Shown here: positions 10,044 to 19,899 of the stretch, piece after piece
Layout of the letters: each line of letters starts with the position of its first letter
Position numbering within the stretch: position 1 is the first letter of the stretch
Assembly (NCBI RefSeq): GCF_000423065.1
Contig: NZ_AUHG01000010.1
Span: 1-64,000, forward strand
From: Christiangramia echinicola DSM 19838
Lineage (GTDB): Bacteria > Bacteroidota > Bacteroidia > Flavobacteriales > Flavobacteriaceae
Reading direction: 5' to 3'
DNA: 64,000 bases
Program-made: the position numbers and the translations under genes
Notes under the pieces: model-generated
Databases searched by the model: none
What the model was told of the DNA's origin: nothing
The model's input: only the letters and a program-made list of their open reading frames with translations

Positions 10044-11324
10044 TTAAGCCCGTCTAGCTGAGGAAATAATTAGTCCTCCGGTAAGCACGCTAAATCCCAA
10101 TGTGGTAGGTTGAGCCCAGGCTCCCTGTAAAATAATGAACATTCCAAAACTCATTAACATCCAGGGTAAAATATTATCTTTTCTCACCATACTCCATGAT
10201 TCAAGAATCAATTTAAAAACAACCCCTCCTCTAATCATTATCATTATTAGGCCTAGAATAAGGCCCATTTCTCCTATTATACGACCCCATTCCTCTTCTG
10301 CTATAAGAAAATCCCTTTTACCTGTCATTATCTTGGCTCCCGCATTGGTTCCAATTCCAAGACCACTTCCCCAAAATTCAAAAGATTCGTCCATAATTGC
10401 TTTGTACATTCCTCCCAAAAATCTATCAACAAAAACACCTTCAACGCCTCCTTCTGTTTCATTTGCATTTGTAAATCTTTCTTCAAAAGCAAGACTGGCA
10501 GTTTTGAAAAATTCAAAATTTTTCAAAATGAGTAATAAAACTGATGAGAGTACTCCTATTGTCAATATTTTTTTTAAAACACCTGGATTACTTTTGGAGA
10601 TAGCCAGACAGAAAGCAAGGGATACGGCAATTTGGAATAATACTGTTCTACTTACACTTAACGGAATCGCTGCAATTAACGATATAGTTGAAATAATCAG
10701 AAGGTAATATGGCACATGTTTTTTCGCACTCATCCAAAAGAATAGAATAAAGGCTGTTGACAAGCCATAAAAAAATGCCAATCCATTTGTAAATGAAAAA
10801 GTGCCGGGAACTCTATAAAATTCCGCGGTAGCTCCAAATCCAGATCCTGATATATCTCCACCAACCCCTCTATTAACCCAGGCCGATTGAGGACTAAAGA
10901 ACTGGATCCCAACTAAAATTGTCATTCCAATAATTAGCCAGAGTATAACTCTACCCAGCTTCACAGTATCTTCCCACTCCCAAATCTTACCTATTACAAA
11001 AATCAGTGGAAAATGAATGGCTGTAATTCTAAAACCATATAAAGCAACGAAAAGGTTTCCATGACCAATAATCAAAGCTAAGATTACAGACAGGATCGTA
11101 ATAAACAATATTAAATTTACCGCGCCCTCCGGTTTCCAGTAGCCATGAGTGACTGATTTATAAATTATCCATAATGCTACAGGATCTCGAATTATTAATA
11201 TTGGATCTGCCAGTTGTGGTAAGAACCATTTTCGAAGAGCTCCTTCAAAAATCAATAAAATGAAGTAGATCCAAACCCAGAGTTTTAGATTTTTCAGGAT
11301 GTTATCATTCTGAACTCTTATCAT
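10044..11324 (-). CDS. Wzy/O-antigen-ligase-like polysaccharide polymerase, multi-spanning membrane protein
   Basis: A 426-residue, very hydrophobic protein with about ten predicted membrane segments. It begins with a segment containing IFEGALRKWFLP, seen in O-antigen polymerase/ligase-like proteins of Bacteroidota. Long segments include ILLILKNF and LILGLIMIMIRGG. A large extracytoplasmic loop before the last helices (FGATAEFYRVPGTFSFTNG and following) fits the Wzy_C-type topology. In a Wzx/Wzy pathway it would join repeat units in the periplasm. Family sequence conservation is low, so the call rests on topology and neighbours. It overlaps the upstream GT4 gene by 4 bp. Confidence 0.75.
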   Translation of the reverse strand: MIRVQNDNILKNLKLWVWIYFILLIFEGALRKWFLPQLADPILIIRDPVALWIIYKSVTHGYWKPEGAVNLILFITILSVILALIIGHGNLFVALYGFRITAIHFPLIFVIGKIWEWEDTVKLGRVILWLIIGMTILVGIQFFSPQSAWVNRGVGGDISGSGFGATAEFYRVPGTFSFTNGLAFFYGLSTAFILFFWMSAKKHVPYYLLIISTISLIAAIPLSVSRTVLFQIAVSLAFCLAISKSNPGVLKKILTIGVLSSVLLLILKNFEFFKTASLAFEERFTNANETEGGVEGVFVDRFLGGMYKAIMDESFEFWGSGLGIGTNAGAKIMTGKRDFLIAEEEWGRIIGEMGLILGLIMIMIRGGVVFKLILESWSMVRKDNILPWMLMSFGMFIILQGAWAQPTTLGFSVLTGGLIISSARRA

Positions 11325-12565
11325 TTCATATATGATTTAATTGCCCTGGCTACTCTCTCTCCATATGTATTTATTGGTAATGCTTTAGCGGTTAGCATTG
11401 CTGCTCTACCTATCTTTTCCAATGATTCTGTCTCCTCCAGAATTGAATTAATTTTTTGGACTATTGAGTTGGTGCATCCCGGTTTCACAAACCATCCATT
11501 AACACCATTTTCTATAAAATTAGCTCCACAAGTTCTTTTAGTTGTAATCACTGGTGTTCCCTGCGCCATTGATTCTGTGATAACTAGGCCATATCCTTCA
11601 AAGAGTGAAGGAAATAATAGAATATCATGATCCTTCATGATTTCAATGACTTTGTTATGAGGAAGTGAAGGGAACCAGGTATGTTTTTTAATTCCATTCT
11701 CCAAAAGCCCACAATTCTGAATTGACTTCCTTCCTACCATGGTTAATTCTACCTTCTCATCCAACTGATTCATAGCCTCTAAAATATTTGCTACTCCTTT
11801 TTGTTGAGATAACAAACCAACAAACAAGATCTTTAATCTTCGATTCTTTAAATTGAAGTATGATCTTTCCCAGGAAACTTCCGGAAATCCATATGGAACT
11901 ATATGTATAGACCCTAAATTTTCTGGATATAACTCTAAAGTTCTTTTAGTAAAATCACTAGCGACAAAAATTAGATCTGCCAACGCCAGCTCCTCATCTT
12001 TACGAGTAAGTTTTTCTGAAGAATTCAGAAAGCAATTAAAACCCGGGGCCCAATCTGGCCTTTTTATTAATTCCTCACCTAGAAACTTCTTGTGAGCTCT
12101 CCAGTATCCAGTGGGTAATTCGTAGAAACACTTAATTCCATTAGCTTTTGCCTTTTTAAAGCTTTCAAGTGCACCATCTTCATATGCATAAATAGCATTC
12201 ACCCCATTTAATTTCTTTGCTACATGCTTATCCAGATCTCTGTATACTTTATCTACAGAGAATATCCCTTTCTCATGTTTTATATACATTTTGAATCCTA
12301 CCTTTTGAGAAATTAATCTCCCAAATTCCCTTAAAGGTCTAATTTTGGTAAAAGATTTCAATTTCGGGTTAAAACTTCTTCGACGAAATTCTTTTAGAAA
12401 CCAGAAACCAGATAATTTAAATAGTCTACTATCCTTAAAAATAGCAATACAGGTATAAAAGCTGGACAAAACCCCAATCTTCAGGAAACCATCTGCCACA
12501 GCGCGCACATTTGCATTTCCTGTAGGATGAGAAAGGATGATTTTTGTTTTTACTTTATTTCCCAT
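11321..12565 (-). CDS. glycosyltransferase family 4 (GT-B)
   Basis: A 414-residue GT4 enzyme. The donor domain shows KILFVGLLSQQKGVANILEAM and FPSLFEGYGLVITESMAQGT, with the conserved glutamates. The N-terminal half (KIILSHPTGNANVRAVADGF) resembles glycosyltransferases of capsule loci. The stop overlaps the Wzy-like gene start by 4 bp, and a 73-bp gap separates it from the upstream gene. It should add one sugar to the lipid-linked repeat; donor and linkage are unknown. Confidence 0.88.
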   Translation of the reverse strand: MGNKVKTKIILSHPTGNANVRAVADGFLKIGVLSSFYTCIAIFKDSRLFKLSGFWFLKEFRRRSFNPKLKSFTKIRPLREFGRLISQKVGFKMYIKHEKGIFSVDKVYRDLDKHVAKKLNGVNAIYAYEDGALESFKKAKANGIKCFYELPTGYWRAHKKFLGEELIKRPDWAPGFNCFLNSSEKLTRKDEELALADLIFVASDFTKRTLELYPENLGSIHIVPYGFPEVSWERSYFNLKNRRLKILFVGLLSQQKGVANILEAMNQLDEKVELTMVGRKSIQNCGLLENGIKKHTWFPSLPHNKVIEIMKDHDILLFPSLFEGYGLVITESMAQGTPVITTKRTCGANFIENGVNGWFVKPGCTNSIVQKINSILEETESLEKIGRAAMLTAKALPINTYGERVARAIKSYMK

Positions 12566-12638
12566 ATGTTTAAAATATCATGCTGAAGCACATAAAATTG
12601 ATTCTAATAATAAGTAAGCATGCAGGTGAAGCTAGGTA

Positions 12639-13736
12639 TCAGTTAACTTGAAGGTCTGTTAAGAATTTACTGGCAACATTTTCAATATTTATTTTTTTAT
12701 GATAAGAAATAGGGCTGCAAATTTCATCATACCTTAATTTTTGCTCTAGTCTTGGTACAGGCATCTGCATTTTCTCTATTTTCAGTCCCTTCGGAATCCA
12801 TACCGCCCCAATGCAAATAATATTCATTTTATGTTCTATCATAGCCGCAACAGAACCACTCTTTTCAACTAGATAATACGGAGTACTGGTGATCCCAAGA
12901 TCACAATTGGATAATTCAATTGACAATTCCTTTTCTTCTAACCACCCAAATAGCTTATATTCTATACAAGATTCTTCTAAAATTTCCAGCCAGCTATCTA
13001 GTTCATTTCCATTATTACCCAGAAAATGAAAACAAAAACTATCTAAATTCTGGGATCTCAGCCAGCATATAAATTCAATTAATTTAGCTTCAGGTTGAAT
13101 ACAGCCAAATACAGCTATCTTTATTCTTTTATCCGAAATAGGTTTTTTTCCATTTTCATAAAATCTAATATTCCCAAATAGTGGTAATTGGCACACCTCC
13201 CAACCTCTAACCTGTAGTTGTTTTCTGTATATGGTGGCATGAGTATGAATACTTCTTGGTTTCAGTGATTTTAAAAGATCCTGAATTATAAATTTTTGCA
13301 TAAAACCATAAATTCGCAATTTTATAGAGCTATTATTTCCCATTCCTGCCCATAATTCGTGAAACATAATATGCCAGTTATGACCTCTACCTAACTTTTC
13401 AAGTTCCTTATTTAATAATAATGGAATTCCTTTTTTATTGAAAGAATATGGTACATACTGAAGACTAATCCAATCTGGTTCAAGGTCCTCTATCCAGTCA
13501 CGCCCCATATTAATTTTTTCTTCAATACACAGATTCTTACCGAATCTCAAAACCTGATGGATCTTGTTTCCATGGTAAAATTTGTCAAACTGCCATCCTT
13601 CAATAAAATGATCGTTAAGAGCTATGGAATATGCCTTCACGCCTTCATGTAGAAGACAACCAGCAAGGCGATTTACATAATCTCCCACCCCATTTTTACC
13701 GGGTTCCAGAGAACCACATAGGAATACAATTTTCAT
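12639..13736 (-). CDS. putative glycosyltransferase, GT4-like
   Basis: A 365-residue protein opening with a Rossmann-like strand and glycine-rich loop (FLCGSLEPGKNGVGDYVNRLA), a common start of GT4 enzymes. The C-terminal half has a donor-domain-like order (FHFLGNNGNEL, YKLFGWLEEKELS, STPYYLVEKSGSVAAMIEH), but the usual E-x7-E signature is not obvious. It may be a divergent GT4 enzyme or a non-catalytic partner. Its ATG shares one base with the stop of the upstream GT2 gene (TAATG), so translation is probably coupled. Confidence 0.7.
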   Translation of the reverse strand: MKIVFLCGSLEPGKNGVGDYVNRLAGCLLHEGVKAYSIALNDHFIEGWQFDKFYHGNKIHQVLRFGKNLCIEEKINMGRDWIEDLEPDWISLQYVPYSFNKKGIPLLLNKELEKLGRGHNWHIMFHELWAGMGNNSSIKLRIYGFMQKFIIQDLLKSLKPRSIHTHATIYRKQLQVRGWEVCQLPLFGNIRFYENGKKPISDKRIKIAVFGCIQPEAKLIEFICWLRSQNLDSFCFHFLGNNGNELDSWLEILEESCIEYKLFGWLEEKELSIELSNCDLGITSTPYYLVEKSGSVAAMIEHKMNIICIGAVWIPKGLKIEKMQMPVPRLEQKLRYDEICSPISYHKKINIENVASKFLTDLQVN

Positions 13737-14647
13737 TAACTTCTATAAGGAATTACCAACATCATTATTCGCTTAAACCCTCGTAGGCTAAAGAGATTGT
13801 AATATTTAGAGGTCATCCATTTAAGGGCTAAATTCTTATCTCCTCCTCGTATGACCTCGCTAATAGCAGGGTTCATTAATTGCCTGATCTTCTTTCTCAC
13901 TTCAGGTGTTTCTCTCATAGAGGTGTCTATTTCCTGAAGCAGGACTTTAAGTGTAGCAGACATGAAATTTGTTGATCCAGAACCTGATACAGATTCTGTA
14001 CACATTCGATATTTGGCAGTGTATCTATTTACATAGAAGAATTTGTTTCCCTCCCCAAGTCTATATCCAAAATAAAAATCTACCGCATCACCGGCTCTGC
14101 CATTGGCAAAATATCCCGTTTTCAGGGCTGCTTTAGTTCTAACCAGAAATGCATCGTTAGGAAACATCTGTACTACCGAAGCCCACTTTCCTTCAACGAT
14201 CCCTTGTCGCTCAGGAGTTCTGTAATATTTCTTATTCAGTCTAAAACTATCTTTGATTTCCTTACCGTTTTCATGGATAAAAATCTGATCTCCATAACTT
14301 GCTACAACTTCCGGATTTTCTTCTAATGGTTTAATCAGGGTTTTAATACAATCTGGCATTAGAAGGTCATCGTCATGTAGTAACATACATAGATCACAAG
14401 CTGCCTTATTTAGTATAAATTCAACATTTCGACCTTGTTTTAATGAAGGTTCATGATGAAAGTATCTTATTGGAACTTCACTTTTCAAGATCAACTCTTT
14501 ATTGATGTATGTCTTTGTTAGATTATTATTTGAATCATCCCCTATTATTATCTCATCAGGTAACCTGGTTTGATTTAAAACAGAATCAATTGCTTCCTTG
14601 AGCATTTCGAGTCTATTATATGTTGGAATAATTACGGAAACTGTCAT
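13736..14647 (-). CDS. glycosyltransferase family 2 (GT-A)
   Basis: A 303-residue GT2 enzyme. The N-terminus has the family start TVSVIIPTYNRLEMLKEAID and the nucleotide-binding EIIIGDDS. A DXD-type motif sits in LLHDDDLLMPD and should bind the metal and nucleotide-sugar. The C-terminal part is short, with no membrane segment, so it is a single-domain soluble or peripheral enzyme. It lies between another GT2 gene upstream (141-bp gap) and a GT4-like gene downstream (1-bp overlap). It likely adds one sugar of the repeat unit. Confidence 0.9.
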   Translation of the reverse strand: MTVSVIIPTYNRLEMLKEAIDSVLNQTRLPDEIIIGDDSNNNLTKTYINKELILKSEVPIRYFHHEPSLKQGRNVEFILNKAACDLCMLLHDDDLLMPDCIKTLIKPLEENPEVVASYGDQIFIHENGKEIKDSFRLNKKYYRTPERQGIVEGKWASVVQMFPNDAFLVRTKAALKTGYFANGRAGDAVDFYFGYRLGEGNKFFYVNRYTAKYRMCTESVSGSGSTNFMSATLKVLLQEIDTSMRETPEVRKKIRQLMNPAISEVIRGGDKNLALKWMTSKYYNLFSLRGFKRIMMLVIPYRS

Positions 14648-14788
14648 ATAATTAAATTTTAAAGCTGAAGCCTATAAATAATTTCACAGGCATTGTTATG
14701 ATGAAACTTTGGGTTAATTCTGAAAAAAATTAGAAATAGGAGAAAGGTCTAATTGTTTGATATATTGGCGTACAGTTAAATTATAGAT

Positions 14789-15634
14789 TTAATTTTTGGG
14801 ATAAACTCTAAAGTTTCTATAGGCTCTTGAAACTTCAGAAAAACTATATCGTCCCATGAGGATATCATAACTGATTTGAGCAAGCGTCTGAATTTGATTC
14901 TTCCATGTTTTCTGATATTCGAACGAATAACAAAGCATAGAAAATAATCTTGCCTCTCTCAGCTTTCTGTAAGATATTTCAGAACCGGTTGTCTCGGTAT
15001 CGTTATGCACAAAATAAGTGTCTGCCAAAAACTTTATACGAAAACCTTTACTTTTAAGTCTCGCACCATACTCTAAAAAAGTGCTTCCGAATTTATAAAT
15101 TTCACAATTAAAAATTTTTTCTTTTATAACCTCTGCAGGATATATAGTACCTCCACAAGAAATCCCGAAATACTCATTCATATTAACCGGAACAATTGAA
15201 AACCCTCTGGGGTGGAGTTGACCAGGTATTGGAGGAGGCAAAGTCATATGCTTAGTCCTTGGATAATATTCTCCTAATGTCCATATAGTTCTGGGTTCCA
15301 TCTCAATTGCATTTATGCAGTTCTTTAAATGATCCTCTGGAAAAAAATGATCATCATCCATAGTTCTAAAATGTGTGCCTGTACACTTTTTAGCTACAAA
15401 ATTTCTATTCGCGTAGAGACCATTTTGAGGACCTGTAAAATAGTGACCTCCGAATTTCTCTGCTATTTTCTTATTTCTAAGAATTAGTTCTTCCTGATTT
15501 GAATCATCTGAAATCACAATTTCATAAGGCTGTACACTTTGCCTGGACAGACTATCTATAGTCTCAAAAAGACTATCTGGGCGATTCCTGGTCACTATAG
15601 CAACAGATAACTTAATTTCTGATTTCGAACTCAT
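14789..15634 (-). CDS. glycosyltransferase family 2 (GT-A)
   Basis: A 281-residue GT2 enzyme starting SVAIVTRNRPDSLFETIDSL, with EIVISDDSN and the metal-binding DDD in RTMDDDHFFPED. A family-typical acceptor segment with two cysteines follows (YFGISCGGTIYPAEV). It starts 20 bp after the flippase gene and very likely belongs to the same transcript. Donor and acceptor cannot be inferred. Confidence 0.9.
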   Translation of the reverse strand: MSSKSEIKLSVAIVTRNRPDSLFETIDSLSRQSVQPYEIVISDDSNQEELILRNKKIAEKFGGHYFTGPQNGLYANRNFVAKKCTGTHFRTMDDDHFFPEDHLKNCINAIEMEPRTIWTLGEYYPRTKHMTLPPPIPGQLHPRGFSIVPVNMNEYFGISCGGTIYPAEVIKEKIFNCEIYKFGSTFLEYGARLKSKGFRIKFLADTYFVHNDTETTGSEISYRKLREARLFSMLCYSFEYQKTWKNQIQTLAQISYDILMGRYSFSEVSRAYRNFRVYPKN

Positions 15635-15653
15635 TTTAATCTATTTAATATTC

Positions 15654-16955
15654 TTATGCTACCTCAAGTCTTTTAATTTTCAACAGGCCGTACAATGCAT
15701 TGATAAGTAATTGTGTTAAAGCAAGAAAAATATTAAACACAAGCACTCCTTTCAAGTCAGATAGATCTAGAAAAATTGCACCGAAGATTATAGCACCAAC
15801 ACTAAGAGATATTGATATTATGGGATTAATGATCCAATCGCGACTAAGGTTCAGTTCAAAGAATATTCCACTTAGTAAACTTAAACCTCCACCAATTAGC
15901 ACTAATAATAATTCCATATGTAATCCAAAGTAATTCTCTCCTAACACCCAAAGTATTTGTTCCGAGAAAAAATATCCTATGCTAATAAAAAGTATCACAA
16001 TCAATAAGAAGCTTGCAAAAATTTGAAAATAATATTTTAATAGTTTCTTCTTTATTTCCTCTAACCTGGCATATCTTGGGATTACAAGGGTCTGTGAAAG
16101 ACTTGTTATTAAACTTAAAACCACTGCTATTCGAGCCAATGCTCCTAATTGAGCTAATGCAGTTGTATTCCCTAAAAAAGAAATTAACCATAACATTATT
16201 TGACCTGAAAAACAGTAATAAACCACGCCTGGAAACATTCTCTTAACTGTTCTGTAAAGCTGTTGCCTTATTTTTTTACTTTGCTTTTGTCTGGATAGAT
16301 AGGGGGAAGCTATTTTTTTCAGTTTAAAATTACCATAGATTCGAGGTAATCCATTTGCTAAAAGAGCAATAAATGTAAAAGGAAATATAAAGATTAATGA
16401 AAATGTAAGTATCAGTCTTCCAATCCCAACTTCTACATCATTTCTTAAAATTGGCGGTATATCCTGCTGAATTTTTGGAACAATTATAAATATTGCGCTG
16501 GAAAGGTTTGCTAGGAATGCTGGTATCAAACTAATACCAATCATTATAGCCATTAACCAGGAAGCCCCGTGATGCCTGAGTAAGTATAATAATATTGGAA
16601 CTGAAATTAATAGACTTACTAAAGCAAATTTCTTTCTAAGTTCGAGTCCCGTGGCAATTACTTTTCCCAGCTGCTTTTTATCATTCCAGGCCTTACCACT
16701 CTGGGCGTACACCCCTGCGGTAATACCTCCATCAGCCAAAAGGGTCATTGTACCTAATATTGTATTCGCCAGAGTATAAAACGCATATTCTTCAACCGCC
16801 AGGTGCCTAATGACTATGATTCCGCTTAAGAAACCAATTCCCTGAACTAAAATTTGAACAAAACTCGTTGCGCTAATTAGCTTACCCCATTTAAAAAGCT
16901 TTGAATAACTGGGGTATTCCTGGAGTTTTAATATATATGTTTTTAGGTTGATGAT
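15654..16955 (-). CDS. Wzx-like polysaccharide flippase, start codon not canonical
   Basis: A multi-spanning protein of the polysaccharide transporter (Wzx/MOP) type, with about 12 hydrophobic segments. The frame is open from 16967 (in-frame TAA at 16968-16970), and its first part reads like a normal Wzx N-terminus (LFKWGKLISATSF, GIGFLSGIIVIRHLA, YAFYTLANTILG). The first ATG in frame is only at 16748, inside the second hydrophobic segment, and no ATG, GTG, TTG or CTG occurs upstream. I set the end at an ATC codon at 16955 as a placeholder. Either a rare ATT/ATC/ATA start is used, or a start was lost by mutation or sequencing error. It should flip the lipid-linked repeat unit across the inner membrane. 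fcl ends 32 bp from this placeholder. Confidence 0.75.
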   Translation of the reverse strand: MINLKTYILKLQEYPSYSKLFKWGKLISATSFVQILVQGIGFLSGIIVIRHLAVEEYAFYTLANTILGTMTLLADGGITAGVYAQSGKAWNDKKQLGKVIATGLELRKKFALVSLLISVPILLYLLRHHGASWLMAIMIGISLIPAFLANLSSAIFIIVPKIQQDIPPILRNDVEVGIGRLILTFSLIFIFPFTFIALLANGLPRIYGNFKLKKIASPYLSRQKQSKKIRQQLYRTVKRMFPGVVYYCFSGQIMLWLISFLGNTTALAQLGALARIAVVLSLITSLSQTLVIPRYARLEEIKKKLLKYYFQIFASFLLIVILFISIGYFFSEQILWVLGENYFGLHMELLLVLIGGGLSLLSGIFFELNLSRDWIINPIISISLSVGAIIFGAIFLDLSDLKGVLVFNIFLALTQLLINALYGLLKIKRLEVA

Positions 16956-16986
16956 TAAAAGAGTGAATTAATAAGGCTTGTTCGGG

Positions 16987-18111
16987 CTAATTGCTAATAT
17001 TGATTGACAATGCACAATTCATTTCTTCGCTCAACCTTTGAATACCTTCAGTTAACCCAACCTTTGGCGTCCAACCATATTTTTTTATTCTAGAATTATC
17101 TGTTGTTTTTTTTAGAGTCCCATCCATCTTAGAAGTGTTAAAATAGAGTTTACCGTTAAATCCAATAATATCTTTAACCATATAGGCAAGGTCTTTTATT
17201 GAAATCTCATCACAACTTCCGATATTTAAATGCGTATTGCGAATTTCCTCAGTACTATTATCGACTTTGAATTCTTTCACTAAATCCTCAAAATCTATAT
17301 TCTCCATTAGAAAAATACAGGCATCTGCCATATCTTCACTATACAAAAATTGGCGTAAAGGTTTTCCACTTCCCCAAATTTCTACATTTACTTTTCCATT
17401 TATCAGCTTTATTCCATATTGCTCGAGTGCCGTTCTCATATTATCTAATGACATATTAATATTTAAGCCTGAGATGGGAAGAAATTTAAGATGTCTCCGC
17501 AAACTCTCCAGATCCTTTTCTTCCAGTAATTTTCCCAGGTACATTTTTCTCATTAAAGCTGGTAAAACATGTGATTTTTCGAGGTCAAAATTGTCTCCTG
17601 GACCATATAAATTCGTAGGCATTACGGCAAGGAAATTAGTCCCATATTGCAGGTTATAAGCCTCGCACATTTTAATTCCGGCAATTTTAGCAATCGCATA
17701 TGGTTCGTTAGAATACTCCAAGCTTCCGGTTAAAAGATTTTCTTCTTTGATAGGTTGCGGGGAATGTTTTGGGTAGATACAGGTGCTTCCCAGAAACAAT
17801 AACTTTTTAACACCATGCTTATAACTTTGATGAATTACATTGGACTGGATCATCAAATTTTCATAAATGAATTCTGCTCTGTAAGTATTATTGGCTGAAA
17901 TTCCTCCAACCTTAGCTGCCGCCAAAAACACAATTTCTGGCTGTTCCTTTTTAAAGAATTCTCTTACGGCCTGAGCATTGGTTAAATCTAACTCATCATG
18001 AGTCTTCCCAATTAAATTATGATAACCTTTTAATTTCAAAATTTTCATTAAGGCTCTCCCAACAAGTCCATTATGTCCAGCTATGTATATTTTCGAATCT
18101 ATTTTCATCAT
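16987..18111 (-). CDS. fcl: GDP-L-fucose synthase
   Basis: A 374-residue extended SDR enzyme that epimerises and reduces GDP-4-keto-6-deoxy-D-mannose to GDP-L-fucose with NADPH. The N-terminal dinucleotide motif reads IAGHNGLVGRAL. The catalytic Ser region is FLGSTCIYP and the Tyr/Lys pair is in PYAIAKIAG. The substrate region LYGPGDNFDLEKSHVLPAL is typical of Fcl/WcaG. It is longer than the roughly 320-residue E. coli enzyme because of an insert at about residues 200-240, seen in other Bacteroidota enzymes. It follows gmd by 11 bp, so the pair makes GDP-L-fucose from GDP-mannose for this locus. Confidence 0.95.
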   Translation of the reverse strand: MMKIDSKIYIAGHNGLVGRALMKILKLKGYHNLIGKTHDELDLTNAQAVREFFKKEQPEIVFLAAAKVGGISANNTYRAEFIYENLMIQSNVIHQSYKHGVKKLLFLGSTCIYPKHSPQPIKEENLLTGSLEYSNEPYAIAKIAGIKMCEAYNLQYGTNFLAVMPTNLYGPGDNFDLEKSHVLPALMRKMYLGKLLEEKDLESLRRHLKFLPISGLNINMSLDNMRTALEQYGIKLINGKVNVEIWGSGKPLRQFLYSEDMADACIFLMENIDFEDLVKEFKVDNSTEEIRNTHLNIGSCDEISIKDLAYMVKDIIGFNGKLYFNTSKMDGTLKKTTDNSRIKKYGWTPKVGLTEGIQRLSEEMNCALSINISN

Positions 18112-18122
18112 ATAAATTTTGG

Positions 18123-19235
18123 CTATTCGTAATAATTGGGGGTTTTAAAACCCACTCCATTCAGATATTTTTCCCTGCGCATTAAATTTAGATCACTATG
18201 CATCATTTCTTTAATTAATCCACGTAGATCATAATCTGGTTTCCAGCCAAGCTTTTTATGCGCTTTGGATGAATCTCCAACTAATAGTTCAACTTCTGTA
18301 GGTCGAAAATAACGGGGATCTACTGCCAGTACTTCCTTTCCGATTTCCAACTGGTAATCTGGGTTCGAACAATAAGATACATAAGCTTTCTCATTTAATT
18401 CCCATCCTTTAAATTCTAATTCTATCCCCAGTTCTGCAAAAGCCATTTTAACAAATTCCCTAACCGTTGTAGTTTTTCCCGTGGATATTACCCAATCTTC
18501 TGGCTCCTCTGCCTGTAATATCATCCACATCACTCTAACATAGTCTTTCGCATGTCCCCAGTCCCTGCGCGCATCCATATTTCCTAAATAAATTTTATTT
18601 TGGAGACCAAGAACAATTCTGGATACTGCTCTAGTAATTTTTCTGGTAACAAAAGTTTCTCCTCTTATTGGGGACTCATGGTTAAATAAAATACCATTAC
18701 ACGCAAAAATATTATAAGCCTCGCGATAATTAACTGTAATCCAGTAGCCGTATATTTTAGCAACCGCATAGGGACTTCTAGGGTAAAAAGGAGTTTTTTC
18801 ATTCTGCGGAACTTCCAGTACTTTACCATACAACTCTGATGTAGAAGCTTGATATACCTTTGTTTTCTTTTCTAACCCAAGTAACCTTACCGCGTCAAGT
18901 ATGCGAAGCACCCCTAATCCATCAGTATTTCCTGTATATTCAGGTGTTTCAAAAGACACCTGTACATGGCTCATTGCCGCAAGATTATAAATTTCGTCTG
19001 GCTTTATTTCTTGAATTAACCTAATTACACAGGTGGTATCGGTCATATCTCCATAATGTAATATGAAGTTTCTATTTTCATCATGTGGATCCTGGTAAAG
19101 ATGATCAATCCTTTCAGTATTAAACTGTGATGTTCGCCTTTTGATACCATGTACGATATATCCTTTATCCAAAAGGAATTCACTAAGGTAAGCACCGTCC
19201 TGACCGGTTACACCAGTAATTAAAGCAACTTTCAT
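18123..19235 (-). CDS. gmd: GDP-mannose 4,6-dehydratase
   Basis: A 370-residue extended SDR enzyme converting GDP-D-mannose to GDP-4-keto-6-deoxy-D-mannose. Visible features are the NADP-binding [15 protein letters not shown], the family segment [18 protein letters not shown], the catalytic Thr/Ser region STSELYGKV, the Tyr/Lys pair in [11 protein letters not shown] and [16 protein letters not shown]. Length fits the family. It lies 190 bp after the UpxY-like gene and just before fcl, so it opens the sugar-nucleotide part of the operon. Confidence 0.96.
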   Translation of the reverse strand: MKVALITGVTGQDGAYLSEFLLDKGYIVHGIKRRTSQFNTERIDHLYQDPHDENRNFILHYGDMTDTTCVIRLIQEIKPDEIYNLAAMSHVQVSFETPEYTGNTDGLGVLRILDAVRLLGLEKKTKVYQASTSELYGKVLEVPQNEKTPFYPRSPYAVAKIYGYWITVNYREAYNIFACNGILFNHESPIRGETFVTRKITRAVSRIVLGLQNKIYLGNMDARRDWGHAKDYVRVMWMILQAEEPEDWVISTGKTTTVREFVKMAFAELGIELEFKGWELNEKAYVSYCSNPDYQLEIGKEVLAVDPRYFRPTEVELLVGDSSKAHKKLGWKPDYDLRGLIKEMMHSDLNLMRREKYLNGVGFKTPNYYE

Positions 19236-19425
19236 ATATTAAAATTTTAAAAATAGAATAGCCGTCCCCTTTAATAGGAGAATATGTGTAAGCTGTAAGT
19301 TTTAGGGGATAATTTTAGGGAAGAAAATAATAGACAGGTACTCTATTTACAACCAATCTACTATTTTAAAATAAATAGTTTTTTAAGGTGATTTGTATAA
19401 TAAAATCGATTAACGGTAGGATATG

Positions 19426-19899
19426 CTAAATTAATTCTCTAACCTTTACATTGACGGTTATACCTATCCCTTTCAACACAAGTTTCATTCTTTTTGATCC
19501 AATACTCTGTACAATTCCTTTTTGATTTTGGAACGGCCCAGATTTTATTTTAACCATATTACCTAAAGAAATGCCTTCAATTCTAAGATCGTCACATGCA
19601 TCATCTTCTAACCAATCTTTGATAATTTGAATTTCTTCATCCCTGGCGATTGCTGGTTTTCCTAACCAATACAAATATCTTACAACACCTGGATAATTAA
19701 ATACTTTAGATCGTTCAGAGTTTTTTAATCTTATGAATACATAAGAAGTGAACAGTGGAACCTCCACCTTCTTCTTTCTATCACTCCATTGCCTAATTTC
19801 TTTAATAGTTGGACAAAAGACCTCAAAATTTGCGCCTTGTAGATTTTCTGCAACTTTCATTTCAGATTTTGGCTTAGTATATAAAACGTACCACCCCAT
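19426..19899 (-). CDS. UpxY-like transcription antitermination protein (NusG paralogue)
   Basis: A 157-residue NusG-family protein. The NGN domain covers about residues 1-105 (GWYVLYTKPKSEMKVAENL, FCPTIKEIRQWSDRKKK, PLFTSYVFIR). A KOW motif follows (VKIKSGPFQNQKGIVQSI). Proteins of this size at the head of polysaccharide loci in Bacteroides (UpxY) or as RfaH in enterobacteria let RNA polymerase read through the long operon. The position here, first gene before gmd, supports that role. An 855-bp gap lies upstream. No UpxZ-like partner was recognised. Confidence 0.88.
   Translation of the reverse strand: MGWYVLYTKPKSEMKVAENLQGANFEVFCPTIKEIRQWSDRKKKVEVPLFTSYVFIRLKNSERSKVFNYPGVVRYLYWLGKPAIARDEEIQIIKDWLEDDACDDLRIEGISLGNMVKIKSGPFQNQKGIVQSIGSKRMKLVLKGIGITVNVKVRELI

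Noticed and set aside
10135-10707. 190-codon plus-strand ORF inside the Wzy-like gene
   Set aside because: The minus-strand frame encodes a coherent multi-spanning protein in operon context; the plus-strand ORF is its shadow.
17237-17659. 140-codon plus-strand ORF inside fcl
   Set aside because: Antisense to a clear GDP-L-fucose synthase with all motifs.
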